Part shown: positions 1 to 6,440 of the stretch, one piece after another
Layout of the letters: every line of letters starts with the position of its first letter
Position numbering within the stretch: position 1 is the stretch's first letter
Assembly (NCBI GenBank): GCA_009778535.1
Contig: WRJP01000048.1
Coordinates: forward strand, 1-11,993
Length of the DNA: 11,993 nucleotides
Direction: 5' to 3'
Source of the DNA: Propionibacteriaceae bacterium
GTDB lineage: Bacteria > Actinomycetota > Actinomycetes > Propionibacteriales > Propionibacteriaceae
Notes under the pieces: model-generated
Databases searched by the model: none
Told to the model about the DNA's origin: nothing
What the model saw: the letters and a program-made list of their open reading frames with translations, nothing else
Translations under genes and position numbers: made by a program

Positions 1-314
1 TGGTGATTGATGAAGAACAAGACCTCATAAACGTGCTAAAAGAAATTGCCCGTTTCTTCCGCGATGAATCCTGCGGTAGCTGTGTCCCCTGCCGCGAAGG
101 CACCAAGCGTCAGTACGATTTGGTCGCAAAGTTGGCAGAGCATAAGGGAACGCCAGATGACCTACAGACCATCGCTGATTTAGCAACCACCATGTCCTCA
201 GCCTCACGTTGCGGCTTGGGAACCGTAGCATCAGTAGCCATGAGTTCAGCTATGACCAATTTCCCAGACCTATTCGCCACCCTCGTAGCTAAGGAGGTGT
301 TGGATCATGCCTAG
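1..314 (+). CDS. NuoF/HydB-type flavoprotein subunit, C-terminal part (5'-truncated by window edge)
   Basis: This is the C-terminal end of a NADH-oxidising, FMN- and Fe-S-binding subunit of the NuoF family. Next to a HydA-type hydrogenase it is most likely HydB of a multimeric [FeFe]-hydrogenase, which exchanges electrons between NAD(H) and the hydrogenase subunit. The coding frame is open from the left edge (first full codon at 3), so the start lies upstream. Visible is the single [4Fe-4S] site: a CGSCVPCR motif with Cys codons at 72, 81 and 90, and the fourth Cys at 210-212 in an RCGLG context. This matches the NuoF SLBB/4Fe-4S tail. The protein ends about 34 residues after the last Cys, so it lacks the extra C-terminal 2x[4Fe-4S] ferredoxin domain found in some HydB proteins, such as Thermotoga-type ones. 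It overlaps the hydrogenase start by 8 nt, implying translational coupling. A formate dehydrogenase or complex I NuoF is less likely given the neighbour. Confidence 0.85.
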   Translation, partial: VIDEEQDLINVLKEIARFFRDESCGSCVPCREGTKRQYDLVAKLAEHKGTPDDLQTIADLATTMSSASRCGLGTVASVAMSSAMTNFPDLFATLVAKEVLDHA

Positions 315-1911
315 GATCACCATTGATGGACACGTCATAGAAGCGACTGAAGGCGTAACTATTCTTCAAGCGGCAAGACAGGTTGGCCTTTTCATTCCAA
401 CCCTTTGCTACCATCCAGCTCAACCAGCCACTGCTAGCTGCCGTATTTGTATCGTAGATGTGAACGGAAAACAGCTCTTGCAACCTGCCTGCACGCAGTT
501 GGTTGCAGAAGGCATGGTAATAATGACGAATTCCCCCCGGGTTCGCCAGATTAGGGACACTGTTCTTGAGTTGATTGTGTCGCATCACGGCCGCCAAGGC
601 ACAGGACCGCGATTTGGTCTTCCTCTCGACTGCTCCACTTGCAGCATTAACAACCAATGCGATCTGCAAGACGTGAATCGTGATCTGCGTTTCACAGCAA
701 AGTCGCGTTTTGATTCAATGTCCCGACCGGTCGAAATAGATACTTCGTCCGCATCGATTGAATTTGATGCCTCCAAGTGCATTGGCTGCGGTCACTGTGA
801 GTACACCTGCTGTGAAGTCCAGTCGGTATTCGCACTGACCAAGATAGGCCGAGGCTATGAAGCTGTTTACGGCACGGCCTACAATAAACCTTTGGCCGAA
901 ACGCCTTGTGTCGACTGTGGGCAATGCGTGCGTGTTTGTCCTGTTGCCGCGTTCACAGTAAAAGACGACACTGCCGAAGTCTACAAAGCCATAAACGATC
1001 CGAACCTGACGGTAGTGGCTCAAATCTCTCCGACTGCGCGCCTGGCCATTCTTGATGCTCTAAGCCCGAAGCCAGACACAGTCAGTACCGGCCAGTTGAT
1101 CACAGCGTTAAAGCAGCTTGGCTTCGATCAGGTGTTTGATACCGGCTTGACAACCGATCTTGCCATCATGGAGCAAGGAACCGAACTGCTAACGCGCATA
1201 AAGGGCGAAGAAGCGTTGCCCATGATCAGCGCTGATTGTCCAAGTTGGGTTAAATTCTGTGAAACTTATTTCCCGGAACTACTGCCAAAACTGTCTTCAA
1301 GCAAGTCGCCGCAGGGGGTGTTTGGAGCAGCCGTCAAGACCTTAAACGCCAATCGCATTAACAAGAAGCCCACACAACTATTTTGTCTTTCAGTCGTGTC
1401 GTGCACGGCAAAAAAGTTTGAGGCGAAACGTCCTGAGCTTGGCCATGATGGGAAACCTGACATCAACGCAGTCATCACTACCCAAGAACTAGTAAAAATG
1501 ATCAAACAAGCCGATATTGATCTTGAAGCTGTGCGTGAAACCCCATTTGACCAGCTGTCTGACCAAGAAGCTAGCGACGATCAGGTGTTTACTTCTTCCG
1601 AAGGTTGCGTGCGAGCATTACTACGCACATTTAGTGCGCTCGCCACTGGAGAAGAATTCCCCCAGACCCAGTTTTCTGACTCTGCTCAAGAAGGTGTTCA
1701 AGAAACCACTTTGACCCTTGATGATCGTGAAATCAAGGTAGGTGTCGTCCACGGCTTAGCAAATGCTCGCAGCTTGGCAGAAAAGGTAAAAGCAGGTACA
1801 GCGGACTACCACTTCATTTATGTCATGGCATGTCCTGGCGGTTGTTTAAACGGAGGTGGCAACATCGCAAGAACGTGGTGCGAAGTGCACCACCTAACAG
1901 AAACTGTCTAA
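307..1911 (+). CDS. hydA: HydA-type [FeFe]-hydrogenase large subunit, divergent active site, C-terminally shortened
   Basis: Catalytic-subunit homologue of [FeFe]-hydrogenases (H2 to 2H+ plus 2e-), 534 aa, cytoplasmic, no signal peptide. Domains in order: plant-type [2Fe-2S] (C34, C45, C48, C62); NuoG-like Cys cluster (C109, C112, C118) with an abnormal His position; two [4Fe-4S] motifs (C158/161/164/168 and C201/204/207/211); H-domain from about 235. All four H-cluster cysteines are present (C311, C366, C509, C513). The surrounding motifs deviate from family consensus: L1 is ISADCPSW rather than TSCCPxW, L2 is VVSCTAKKFE rather than IMPCTAKKFE, and L3 is YVMACPGGC...GGGNI rather than EVMAC...GGGQP. 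The protein ends 21 residues after the L3 glycines, about 50-60 short of HndD-like relatives; see the remnant at 1912. Start ATG 307 has a strong AAGGAGG (291-297) and overlaps the upstream gene by 8 nt. It may be an active variant, a non-catalytic electron-transfer or sensory relative, or an early pseudogene. Confidence 0.88.
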   Translation: MPRITIDGHVIEATEGVTILQAARQVGLFIPTLCYHPAQPATASCRICIVDVNGKQLLQPACTQLVAEGMVIMTNSPRVRQIRDTVLELIVSHHGRQGTGPRFGLPLDCSTCSINNQCDLQDVNRDLRFTAKSRFDSMSRPVEIDTSSASIEFDASKCIGCGHCEYTCCEVQSVFALTKIGRGYEAVYGTAYNKPLAETPCVDCGQCVRVCPVAAFTVKDDTAEVYKAINDPNLTVVAQISPTARLAILDALSPKPDTVSTGQLITALKQLGFDQVFDTGLTTDLAIMEQGTELLTRIKGEEALPMISADCPSWVKFCETYFPELLPKLSSSKSPQGVFGAAVKTLNANRINKKPTQLFCLSVVSCTAKKFEAKRPELGHDGKPDINAVITTQELVKMIKQADIDLEAVRETPFDQLSDQEASDDQVFTSSEGCVRALLRTFSALATGEEFPQTQFSDSAQEGVQETTLTLDDREIKVGVVHGLANARSLAEKVKAGTADYHFIYVMACPGGCLNGGGNIARTWCEVHHLTETV

Positions 1912-2013
1912 GGAACGAGTTCTATCCCATCGACACGGATGCCTCATCAAAATCCGGGAGTTGTGGCTAGCTATCAAGAACACCTTTGAGCTAAAGCACA
2001 CCTCACGACATAG
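1912..2013 (+). pseudogene. Eroded C-terminal domain of the hydrogenase gene, beyond its premature stop
   Basis: Reading on in the hydA frame past TAA 1909-1911 gives residues that still resemble the normal HydA C-terminus. From 1936 the read-through is RMPHQNPGVVASYQEHL. The family pattern here is roughly RKSHENPAIKELYEEFL, so HxNP, a Tyr and EHL/EFL line up. The distance from the GGG of motif L3 to this His matches the usual spacing (about 28 codons), so no frameshift is needed up to this point. The TAA then falls where the family has the Tyr of its LYExD motif, one base from TAC or TAT. Further in-frame stops are TGA 1987 (a Gly in the family) and TAG 2011, with AKAHLTT between them weakly resembling the final SHELLHT. 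This supports a nonsense truncation followed by decay. The comparison is against family consensus from memory, not a computed alignment. Confidence 0.62.
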
Positions 2014-2076
2014 CTCCGCGATGAAGCCCTGAAGCAGCTTCGCCTTGATGACCAGGCTTAATGACGCCATAACCAG

Positions 2077-2117
2077 AATGTGCTCTCACGGTTTGGAAAA
2101 AACCGTGAGAGCACATT
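2077..2117. terminator. 18-bp perfect stem-loop between convergent genes, probable bidirectional terminator
   Basis: Arms at 2077-2094 and 2100-2117 are perfectly complementary over 18 bp, with a 5-nt loop (2095-2099). The structure lies between the hydrogenase (+) and the binding-protein gene (-), starting 10 nt after the latter's stop codon. Neither side has a good U-tract beyond the four T/A pairs next to the loop, so it may act as an atypical terminator or an mRNA 3'-end stabiliser. Its position and symmetry suit both converging transcripts. Confidence 0.7.
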
Positions 2118-2127
2118 CAGTCAAGTG

Positions 2128-3123
2128 TTACTTAAACGGAAGGATAGCTCCTTCAAGCGATTGTTTTCCTTGGGTAAGTCCCACTGCTTCGTTGGCAATG
2201 ACCATCGTCATGAAGTCATTATCTGTCAACTCCACAGCGAAGGTTGAAAGCGGAGTTTCTTTGACAATATCCAGGTCGATTCTGGTCATCTCTGCCGTTA
2301 TCTTCATGGCTTCGTCATGGTTGGCCGCAATCCAGTCAATCGCCTCTTGTACGGACTTACGGAAAGCCTCAACGATGTCGAGGTTAGCCTCAGCCCAATC
2401 TTTATTTGAGATGAAGAAGGCGTTTGTTGACCTGTCAGAATTGATAGCCAACTTACTTGCTTCAGTTACCGGTGTAGAGATAACCCTATAGCCCTTCTTT
2501 TCCATCAGCGCTGAATAAGGAATAACCGGAACCACGGCCTCAACGTTTCCCGCTGCAAGCTGATCTTCCATGTCTGCGAACCCAGTTTGGACGAAGTCAA
2601 AGGCATCTTTGTCAATACCTTGGCTCATAGCCACATATTGCAGAGCAATGGTAGAAGCGTTGACCGTACCGATCACACCAATACGTTTGCCGACAAGATC
2701 TGCTAGGGACTGGTAAGGACTGTCATTCTTCACCATCACATAGGTGTTGGGAGTCTCGTTTGTATTCACTGCACAGCCCGCAACAGCGATGATTGGTAAC
2801 CCCTGCTCAAGTGCGCCCAAATATCCCGATGGTGTTTGCATCACCATGTCGAATTGCGTACCTAAGGAACTGGTAGCGGTAGTGGTATTTGTCTCGTCCT
2901 CTATTGTGACGTTCAGGCCATTCTTTTCGTAGATTCCTAGGCTTTTTGCTGCATAGGTCGGTAACAGCGTGGACGAATGGACGAATGTCAGCCGCAAATC
3001 TTTTAGCTCTCCCGCTGCTTGTGGGGTTCCGCTACAGGCGGCAAGACTCGTGCTTACGACCGCAAGAACGCTAAGTGTCCCTATCAGACGACGAAGTAGT
3101 GTGCTTCGATATTTAGTTTCCAT
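2128..3123 (-). CDS. ABC importer substrate-binding lipoprotein, NMT1/SsuA-TauA-like
   Basis: Extracytoplasmic solute receptor of an ABC importer of the nitrate/sulfonate/bicarbonate/THI5 superfamily, 331 aa, anchored in the outer leaflet of the cytoplasmic membrane. The N-terminus is a lipoprotein signal: basic residues (R11, R12), a hydrophobic stretch, then lipobox SLAAC with the lipidated Cys at 30. The mature part begins with a beta strand (LRLTFVHSSTLLP) and a helix ending in KSLGIYEKNGLNVTI, the usual lobe-1 signature of this superfamily. Length is normal. Start ATG 3123 is chosen because it precedes the signal peptide directly; the ribosome-binding site is weak. It is the last gene of the transporter locus, separated from the second permease by 385 nt, with its own promoter and leader. 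Substrates in the family include sulfonates, taurine, nitrate, pyrimidine precursors, riboflavin and aromatic acids; the sequence does not decide. Confidence 0.88.
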   Translation of the reverse strand: METKYRSTLLRRLIGTLSVLAVVSTSLAACSGTPQAAGELKDLRLTFVHSSTLLPTYAAKSLGIYEKNGLNVTIEDETNTTTATSSLGTQFDMVMQTPSGYLGALEQGLPIIAVAGCAVNTNETPNTYVMVKNDSPYQSLADLVGKRIGVIGTVNASTIALQYVAMSQGIDKDAFDFVQTGFADMEDQLAAGNVEAVVPVIPYSALMEKKGYRVISTPVTEASKLAINSDRSTNAFFISNKDWAEANLDIVEAFRKSVQEAIDWIAANHDEAMKITAEMTRIDLDIVKETPLSTFAVELTDNDFMTMVIANEAVGLTQGKQSLEGAILPFK

Positions 3124-3316
3124 TTCTTAATACTTTCTGAATGATTTTGTATGAAAAACTGGGTTTGAACCCTGTCACTTGTGTAATCTTGCGTGCCTAT
3201 GTTCGCCTTCGCGCAACATAGGCACGCGACCCTGGGTTGAGACTGGTACTAAGATTGAGTTTTAGCTTCAATCTCCCCATCCTTTGCCATTCATCGTGTC
3301 TCATTAAATGAGATCG
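3124..3316 (-). promoter_or_regulatory. Structured ~190-nt 5' leader of the binding-protein gene
   Basis: This gene-free stretch is the predicted 5' UTR between the promoter at 3323-3352 and ATG 3123. On the - strand it holds three potential hairpins: 3252-3274 (7-bp stem, 9-nt loop); 3191-3227 (13-bp perfect stem continued, after a bulged base, by 3 bp closing a GAAG loop); and a small palindrome at 3161-3172 (GGGTTTGAACCC). The 13-bp hairpin has no following T-run, so it is not a classical intrinsic terminator. It could act as an attenuator, an RNA-stabilising element that raises binding-protein mRNA, or the end of permease read-through. I recognise no known riboswitch consensus in it. Confidence 0.45.
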
Positions 3317-3341
3317 GTTTTCATTCTATGGCGTGAATGGC
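3286..3341. repeat. Nested inverted repeats at the binding-protein promoter, candidate operator
   Basis: TCTCATT (3299-3305) and AATGAGA (3307-3313) form a 7-bp palindrome around one base, just downstream of the predicted transcription start (about 3316). Outside it, GCCATTCA (3286-3293) and TGAATGGC (3334-3341) form a second inverted repeat; its right arm lies between the -10 and -35 boxes. A dimeric repressor site is a reasonable reading, but no regulator gene is in the window. Confidence 0.35.
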
Positions 3342-3352
3342 ACGGGAGTCAA
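3323..3352 (-). promoter_or_regulatory. Promoter for the substrate-binding protein gene
   Basis: On the - strand, TTGACT (3352-3347) and TAGAAT (3328-3323) are separated by 18 nt; each matches the sigma-70-type consensus at 5 of 6 positions. The predicted start is near 3316, giving a leader of about 190 nt. It lies in the 385-nt gap after the permease gene, so the binding protein can be made independently of the membrane components. Between it and the permease stop (3353-3508) I see no gene or other clear signal. Confidence 0.6.
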
Positions 3353-3508
3353 TGGATTGATCATCTCGCTTTGGTAACAAATTATTGCGCCTGACAAGAC
3401 CTCGGTCGCGCGTCTTGATGAAACAAGACAGCTCATCACGTGCTAAAACTCAAAGAACCACTGCGCGAGAAAATCTTAGTCGCATGTCGCAGTCGCTTGC
3501 GGTACGAG

Positions 3509-4306
3509 TCACTTGATTTTGCTTCTGTGCTCAGGAGAAGTGTTGTGCAACACTTTAGCTTCCAACAAATTGAGCGCAATATTCAACAGGTAGCCGATAA
3601 GGCCAATCAAAAGCAAGATGCCCCAGACACCGGCTGAATCATATAACTGCTGCCGGGTATAAAGCAGGTTACCGATACCTTTAGTACCAGTGAACATCTC
3701 TACTACTAAGGTAACTACCATCGACACACTCACTGCAATCCGAACACCGGTAAAGATGCCTGCGGAAACAGACGGCAGCACAACCTTAAACAAACGTGCT
3801 AACGGTTTCAAACCAAGCGATCTAGCCATTTCAAAGCGAACCCGTGGCACCTGATGCATTGCACTTGCCGTGTTCAACAGAACCGGCCACATGATAGACA
3901 CCACGATCACAATGATGTTGGAACGGAGCGAGACTCCAAGCACTAAAGATGCTGCTGGGACAATTACAGCCGAAGGCAACGCTCGGAAAAAGTCCATGGT
4001 TGGTGTGGCTATTCGCATCAGCCTTGCCGAAGCTCCAAGCAGCATACCTGTCGATGCGCCAATCAAAGTAACGAAAAGCAACGAAATAGAAAATACAATG
4101 CCTGTCGAGCCAAGTGCGCTCATCAAATTGTATTGGTTATACAACCGATACAACGCCTCAAACCAAGTAATAGGTGTTGGAAAAGTAATGGAGTTGCGAG
4201 TACCAAAGATTTGCCAGAACACCAGCAAGACCAAAAGCGGAACTGCGCCGCGTAGAATCAGCAGGCGAGACCAAGGACTCTTCCTTGTAGTTGTTTTTTC
4301 GCTCAT
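3509..4306 (-). CDS. ABC transporter permease (second of two), BPD_transp_1 / SsuC-TauC type
   Basis: Integral membrane subunit of the importer, about 265 aa, the usual size for this family. A short basic cytoplasmic N-terminus precedes a first membrane segment (LLILRGAVPLLVLLVFWQIF). Further hydrophobic segments follow near 65-90, 120-145, 185-205 and 230-250. The cytoplasmic EAA-like loop that contacts the ATPase is recognisable: RSLGLKPLARLFKVVLPSV, with the conserved Gly. The start is taken as ATG 4306, whose A is shared with the TGA of the upstream permease (TGATG coupling), with GAGGG upstream. GTG 4309 is also possible and adds one residue. It is homologous to but clearly different from the preceding permease, so the transporter probably has a heterodimeric channel. 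It is followed by a 385-nt gap before the binding protein. Confidence 0.87.
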   Translation of the reverse strand: MSEKTTTRKSPWSRLLILRGAVPLLVLLVFWQIFGTRNSITFPTPITWFEALYRLYNQYNLMSALGSTGIVFSISLLFVTLIGASTGMLLGASARLMRIATPTMDFFRALPSAVIVPAASLVLGVSLRSNIIVIVVSIMWPVLLNTASAMHQVPRVRFEMARSLGLKPLARLFKVVLPSVSAGIFTGVRIAVSVSMVVTLVVEMFTGTKGIGNLLYTRQQLYDSAGVWGILLLIGLIGYLLNIALNLLEAKVLHNTSPEHRSKIK

Positions 4307-5121
4307 CACTCAGCCCTCGCAGCAGGTGAACCGGGCAAGGCCAAGCGAACAAGCCAGACCAAAATTCTGTTCACGATGTAACCCAAGGTACCTGCGAATA
4401 CTACGTATACCCACATTTCATCTGGACGAAGTGCTGACTGCGCCCGGATCAGTTCCCATCCAATGCCAGCAGGGTTGATGAGCATCTCAGCGGTGATCGT
4501 GACAATCAGGGCTGAGACTATTCCAAGTCTGTATCCCACCAGGATCGACGGCATAGCTGAAGGGATGACGACCTTGCGGATCGTGTTGAACCTTGACAGA
4601 TGCAACATTCGAGCCACATCCCATTGCAAAGGTTGAATTGCCAACACGCCTGCCAGCGTATTTATCGTCATCACCCAAGTAGCAGCGTAAGCTGCGACAG
4701 CGATTTCTGATTCGGATGCTGTGCCCCAAATCAGCAGAACGACAGAGAATAAACCAACTACAGGCAGGATGCGCAGAAAATCAATTGAACCGCTCAAGAA
4801 AGCACGCAGTGTGGGGAACAACCCCATCAAAACGCCGATCGTAGTACCGAGAATTGCAGCAATCCCAGCAGCTGTCATAGCGACAAAAAGAGTGTGTGCA
4901 ATGGCATTTTGCAAGGTGCCTGCAAGGATGAGTCTGCCAGTTGCACTGGCAATCTCAAGAGGGCTTCTGATGGAGTTGAAATCGACCCACTTCATGCCAA
5001 CTATCAATTGCCAAATGCCTACCAAAAGCAGTGAAAACGCCCAGCCGGAATAGTTGATGCGCGGGACTTTCAGTTCAAATCGACGGCTTTCCGCTTTTGG
5101 GCTTTTAGTAGCAGCAGACAC
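4306..5121 (-). CDS. ABC transporter permease (first of two), BPD_transp_1 / SsuC-TauC type
   Basis: Integral membrane subunit of the same importer. A hydrophilic N-terminal tail is followed by a membrane segment starting around GWAFSLLLVGIWQLIVG. Several more hydrophobic stretches follow, then an EAA-like loop (DVARMLHLSRFNTIRKVVIP) where the usual conserved Gly is replaced (LHLS rather than LGAS). The frame is open to a Met codon at 5172, but the preferred start is GTG 5121. It lies one base after the ATPase stop (TGA 5125-5123) and has GGGAG at 5135-5131 with 9-nt spacing; no comparable site precedes Met 5172 or the ATG pair at 5151/5148. This gives about 271 aa, the family norm. It is coupled to the ATPase upstream and to the second permease downstream. 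Confidence 0.86.
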   Translation of the reverse strand: MSAATKSPKAESRRFELKVPRINYSGWAFSLLLVGIWQLIVGMKWVDFNSIRSPLEIASATGRLILAGTLQNAIAHTLFVAMTAAGIAAILGTTIGVLMGLFPTLRAFLSGSIDFLRILPVVGLFSVVLLIWGTASESEIAVAAYAATWVMTINTLAGVLAIQPLQWDVARMLHLSRFNTIRKVVIPSAMPSILVGYRLGIVSALIVTITAEMLINPAGIGWELIRAQSALRPDEMWVYVVFAGTLGYIVNRILVWLVRLALPGSPAARAE

Positions 5122-5122
5122 C

Positions 5123-5962
5123 TCAATCGGCTCCCGGATCGAGGGCATCATGCAAGGTGTGGCGAGCAGCAATGTAATTCGGATGTTCTTTGGTAGTCAC
5201 CTGATTACGCGGACGAGGCAAATCTATCTTGACGCTTGTAGAGATGTGGCCAGGTGGCCCCGCAATCACCATGACCTTGTCACTGAGATAGATTGCTTCT
5301 TCGAGGTCGTGAGTCACAAAGAGAACTGTCGATCGAATCTCCTCATGGACTTGAAGGAATTCATCTTGCAGTTCGGCTTTCGTTATGGCATCTAGCGCGC
5401 CAAAAGGTTCGTCCATCAATAGTACTTGCGGACGAAGCACCAAGGCACGAGCTATTTGAAGCCGTTGCTGCATTCCGCCCGAAAGCTGCCAAGGATAGGC
5501 CTCAGTTCGAGTCTCCAATTGCACCATCGTGAGAGCTTCCATTACGCGTGCGTTGAGTTCGTCTTTGGGCACCTTGCCTTCCAGCGCTAAACCAACATTG
5601 CGACGTACATTCCTCCACGGAAGAATCGCGTTGACATAGTCTTGGAAGACCGTAACAACTTCTGGTGGCGGGCCGTCAACTTTGCGACCATTTAGTTCGA
5701 CGCTACCTGAGGTAGGCATCATCAAACCTCCGAGAAGCCGTAGTAGCGTCGTCTTTCCGGTACCTGAACGCCCCACGATGCCAACAATCTCGCTAGGTTC
5801 CATGCTGAAAGACACATTTTCGAGAATCTCAAGGGTTCCCTTTCCCGAGGGAACCGAGAAGCTGACATTCTTAAGTGAAAAAGCAGCTGCTAGCACCGAC
5901 TTGTCATCGGGAGAGCCGCTACTGCTAGCAGACTGTCCAGATGTTTCAGACTTGTCATTCAC
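5123..5962 (-). CDS. ABC transporter ATP-binding protein, SsuB/TauB-like
   Basis: Cytoplasmic ATPase that powers the importer, 279 aa. All motifs are in order: Walker A GRSGTGKT (64-71); Q-loop VFQDYVNAILPWRNV with Q107 (the LPW is typical of the nitrate/sulfonate/taurine branch); signature LSGGMQQRLQIARAL (160-174); Walker B LLMDEP (D184, E185); D-loop GALD; H-loop VTHDLEEA with H218. It should be active. The N-terminal ~28 residues are a Ser-rich, low-complexity extension (QSASSSGSPDDKS) before the first beta strand, longer than in E. coli SsuB or TauB. The start codon is GTG 5962, 19 nt after the cupin stop, with a weak GGCGG upstream; no in-frame ATG exists nearby. Confidence 0.92.
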   Translation of the reverse strand: MNDKSETSGQSASSSGSPDDKSVLAAAFSLKNVSFSVPSGKGTLEILENVSFSMEPSEIVGIVGRSGTGKTTLLRLLGGLMMPTSGSVELNGRKVDGPPPEVVTVFQDYVNAILPWRNVRRNVGLALEGKVPKDELNARVMEALTMVQLETRTEAYPWQLSGGMQQRLQIARALVLRPQVLLMDEPFGALDAITKAELQDEFLQVHEEIRSTVLFVTHDLEEAIYLSDKVMVIAGPPGHISTSVKIDLPRPRNQVTTKEHPNYIAARHTLHDALDPGAD

Positions 5963-5981
5963 AAAAACCGCCAGTTAACCA

Positions 5982-6440
5982 CTAGCTCTTTGGATTTTCG
6001 AACGGCCACCGTGAACCTGAACCTGCTTTCTCGACGCGTGCGCCTGTCAAGTCACGAGGTGGGACGTTTTGATCCAGTTGGTGCTCTGCGATGTAGAGGT
6101 AATCAGTCCGAATTGGGGCGAAGCCCTCGATTAGATGTGTTGTCTCACCTTTTATCGGATGGCCAGTATGCGGAATATTCGCGGGAATATAGAGCACGTC
6201 GCCAGCCTCAAGATGGTACATGGTGTCTCCAACGCTCTCATCCAAGCGACCAGAAATCACGTAAATAATTTGATCGTGAGCATGTTGGTGGTGCATACCT
6301 TTTGGCCATTCCCACCCATCCAACCAGAGGAAGGACCATAGGGCGTTGTCGCTAACTACCCCGACACGCTGGTACGTGCCATCAAAACGGGATTCTCTCG
6401 GCAAGTCAGCCACACGAGCATGGTACGGAAGTGACGGCAT
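5982..6440 (-). CDS. Small single-domain cupin, KdgF-like metal site
   Basis: A cytoplasmic beta-barrel cupin of about 152 aa, first gene of the transporter operon. Cupin motif 1 is visible as GMHHQHAHDQIIYVISGRL, with H51, H53 and Q57 as probable metal ligands. Motif 2 is AGDVLYIPANIPHTG, with H91 as the fourth. The HxHxHxQ pattern resembles KdgF, the cupin that linearises unsaturated uronates, but such small cupins also serve as dioxygenases, isomerases or sugar-binding regulators, so function is open. The start is ATG 6440: AGAGGA lies 9 nt upstream, whereas the longer frame would need TTG at 6458, inside that ribosome-binding site. The C-terminal 30 residues are polar and look unstructured. 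The cupin may process the imported compound. Confidence 0.72.
   Translation of the reverse strand: MPSLPYHARVADLPRESRFDGTYQRVGVVSDNALWSFLWLDGWEWPKGMHHQHAHDQIIYVISGRLDESVGDTMYHLEAGDVLYIPANIPHTGHPIKGETTHLIEGFAPIRTDYLYIAEHQLDQNVPPRDLTGARVEKAGSGSRWPFENPKS

Noticed and set aside
2045..2491. 148-codon open frame on the + strand after the hydrogenase
   Set aside because: It reads through the stem-loop and then antisense to the binding-protein gene, which has a clear lipoprotein signal and family pattern.
3870..4478. 202-codon open frame on the + strand
   Set aside because: It is antisense to two well-supported permease genes and lacks any domain-like features.
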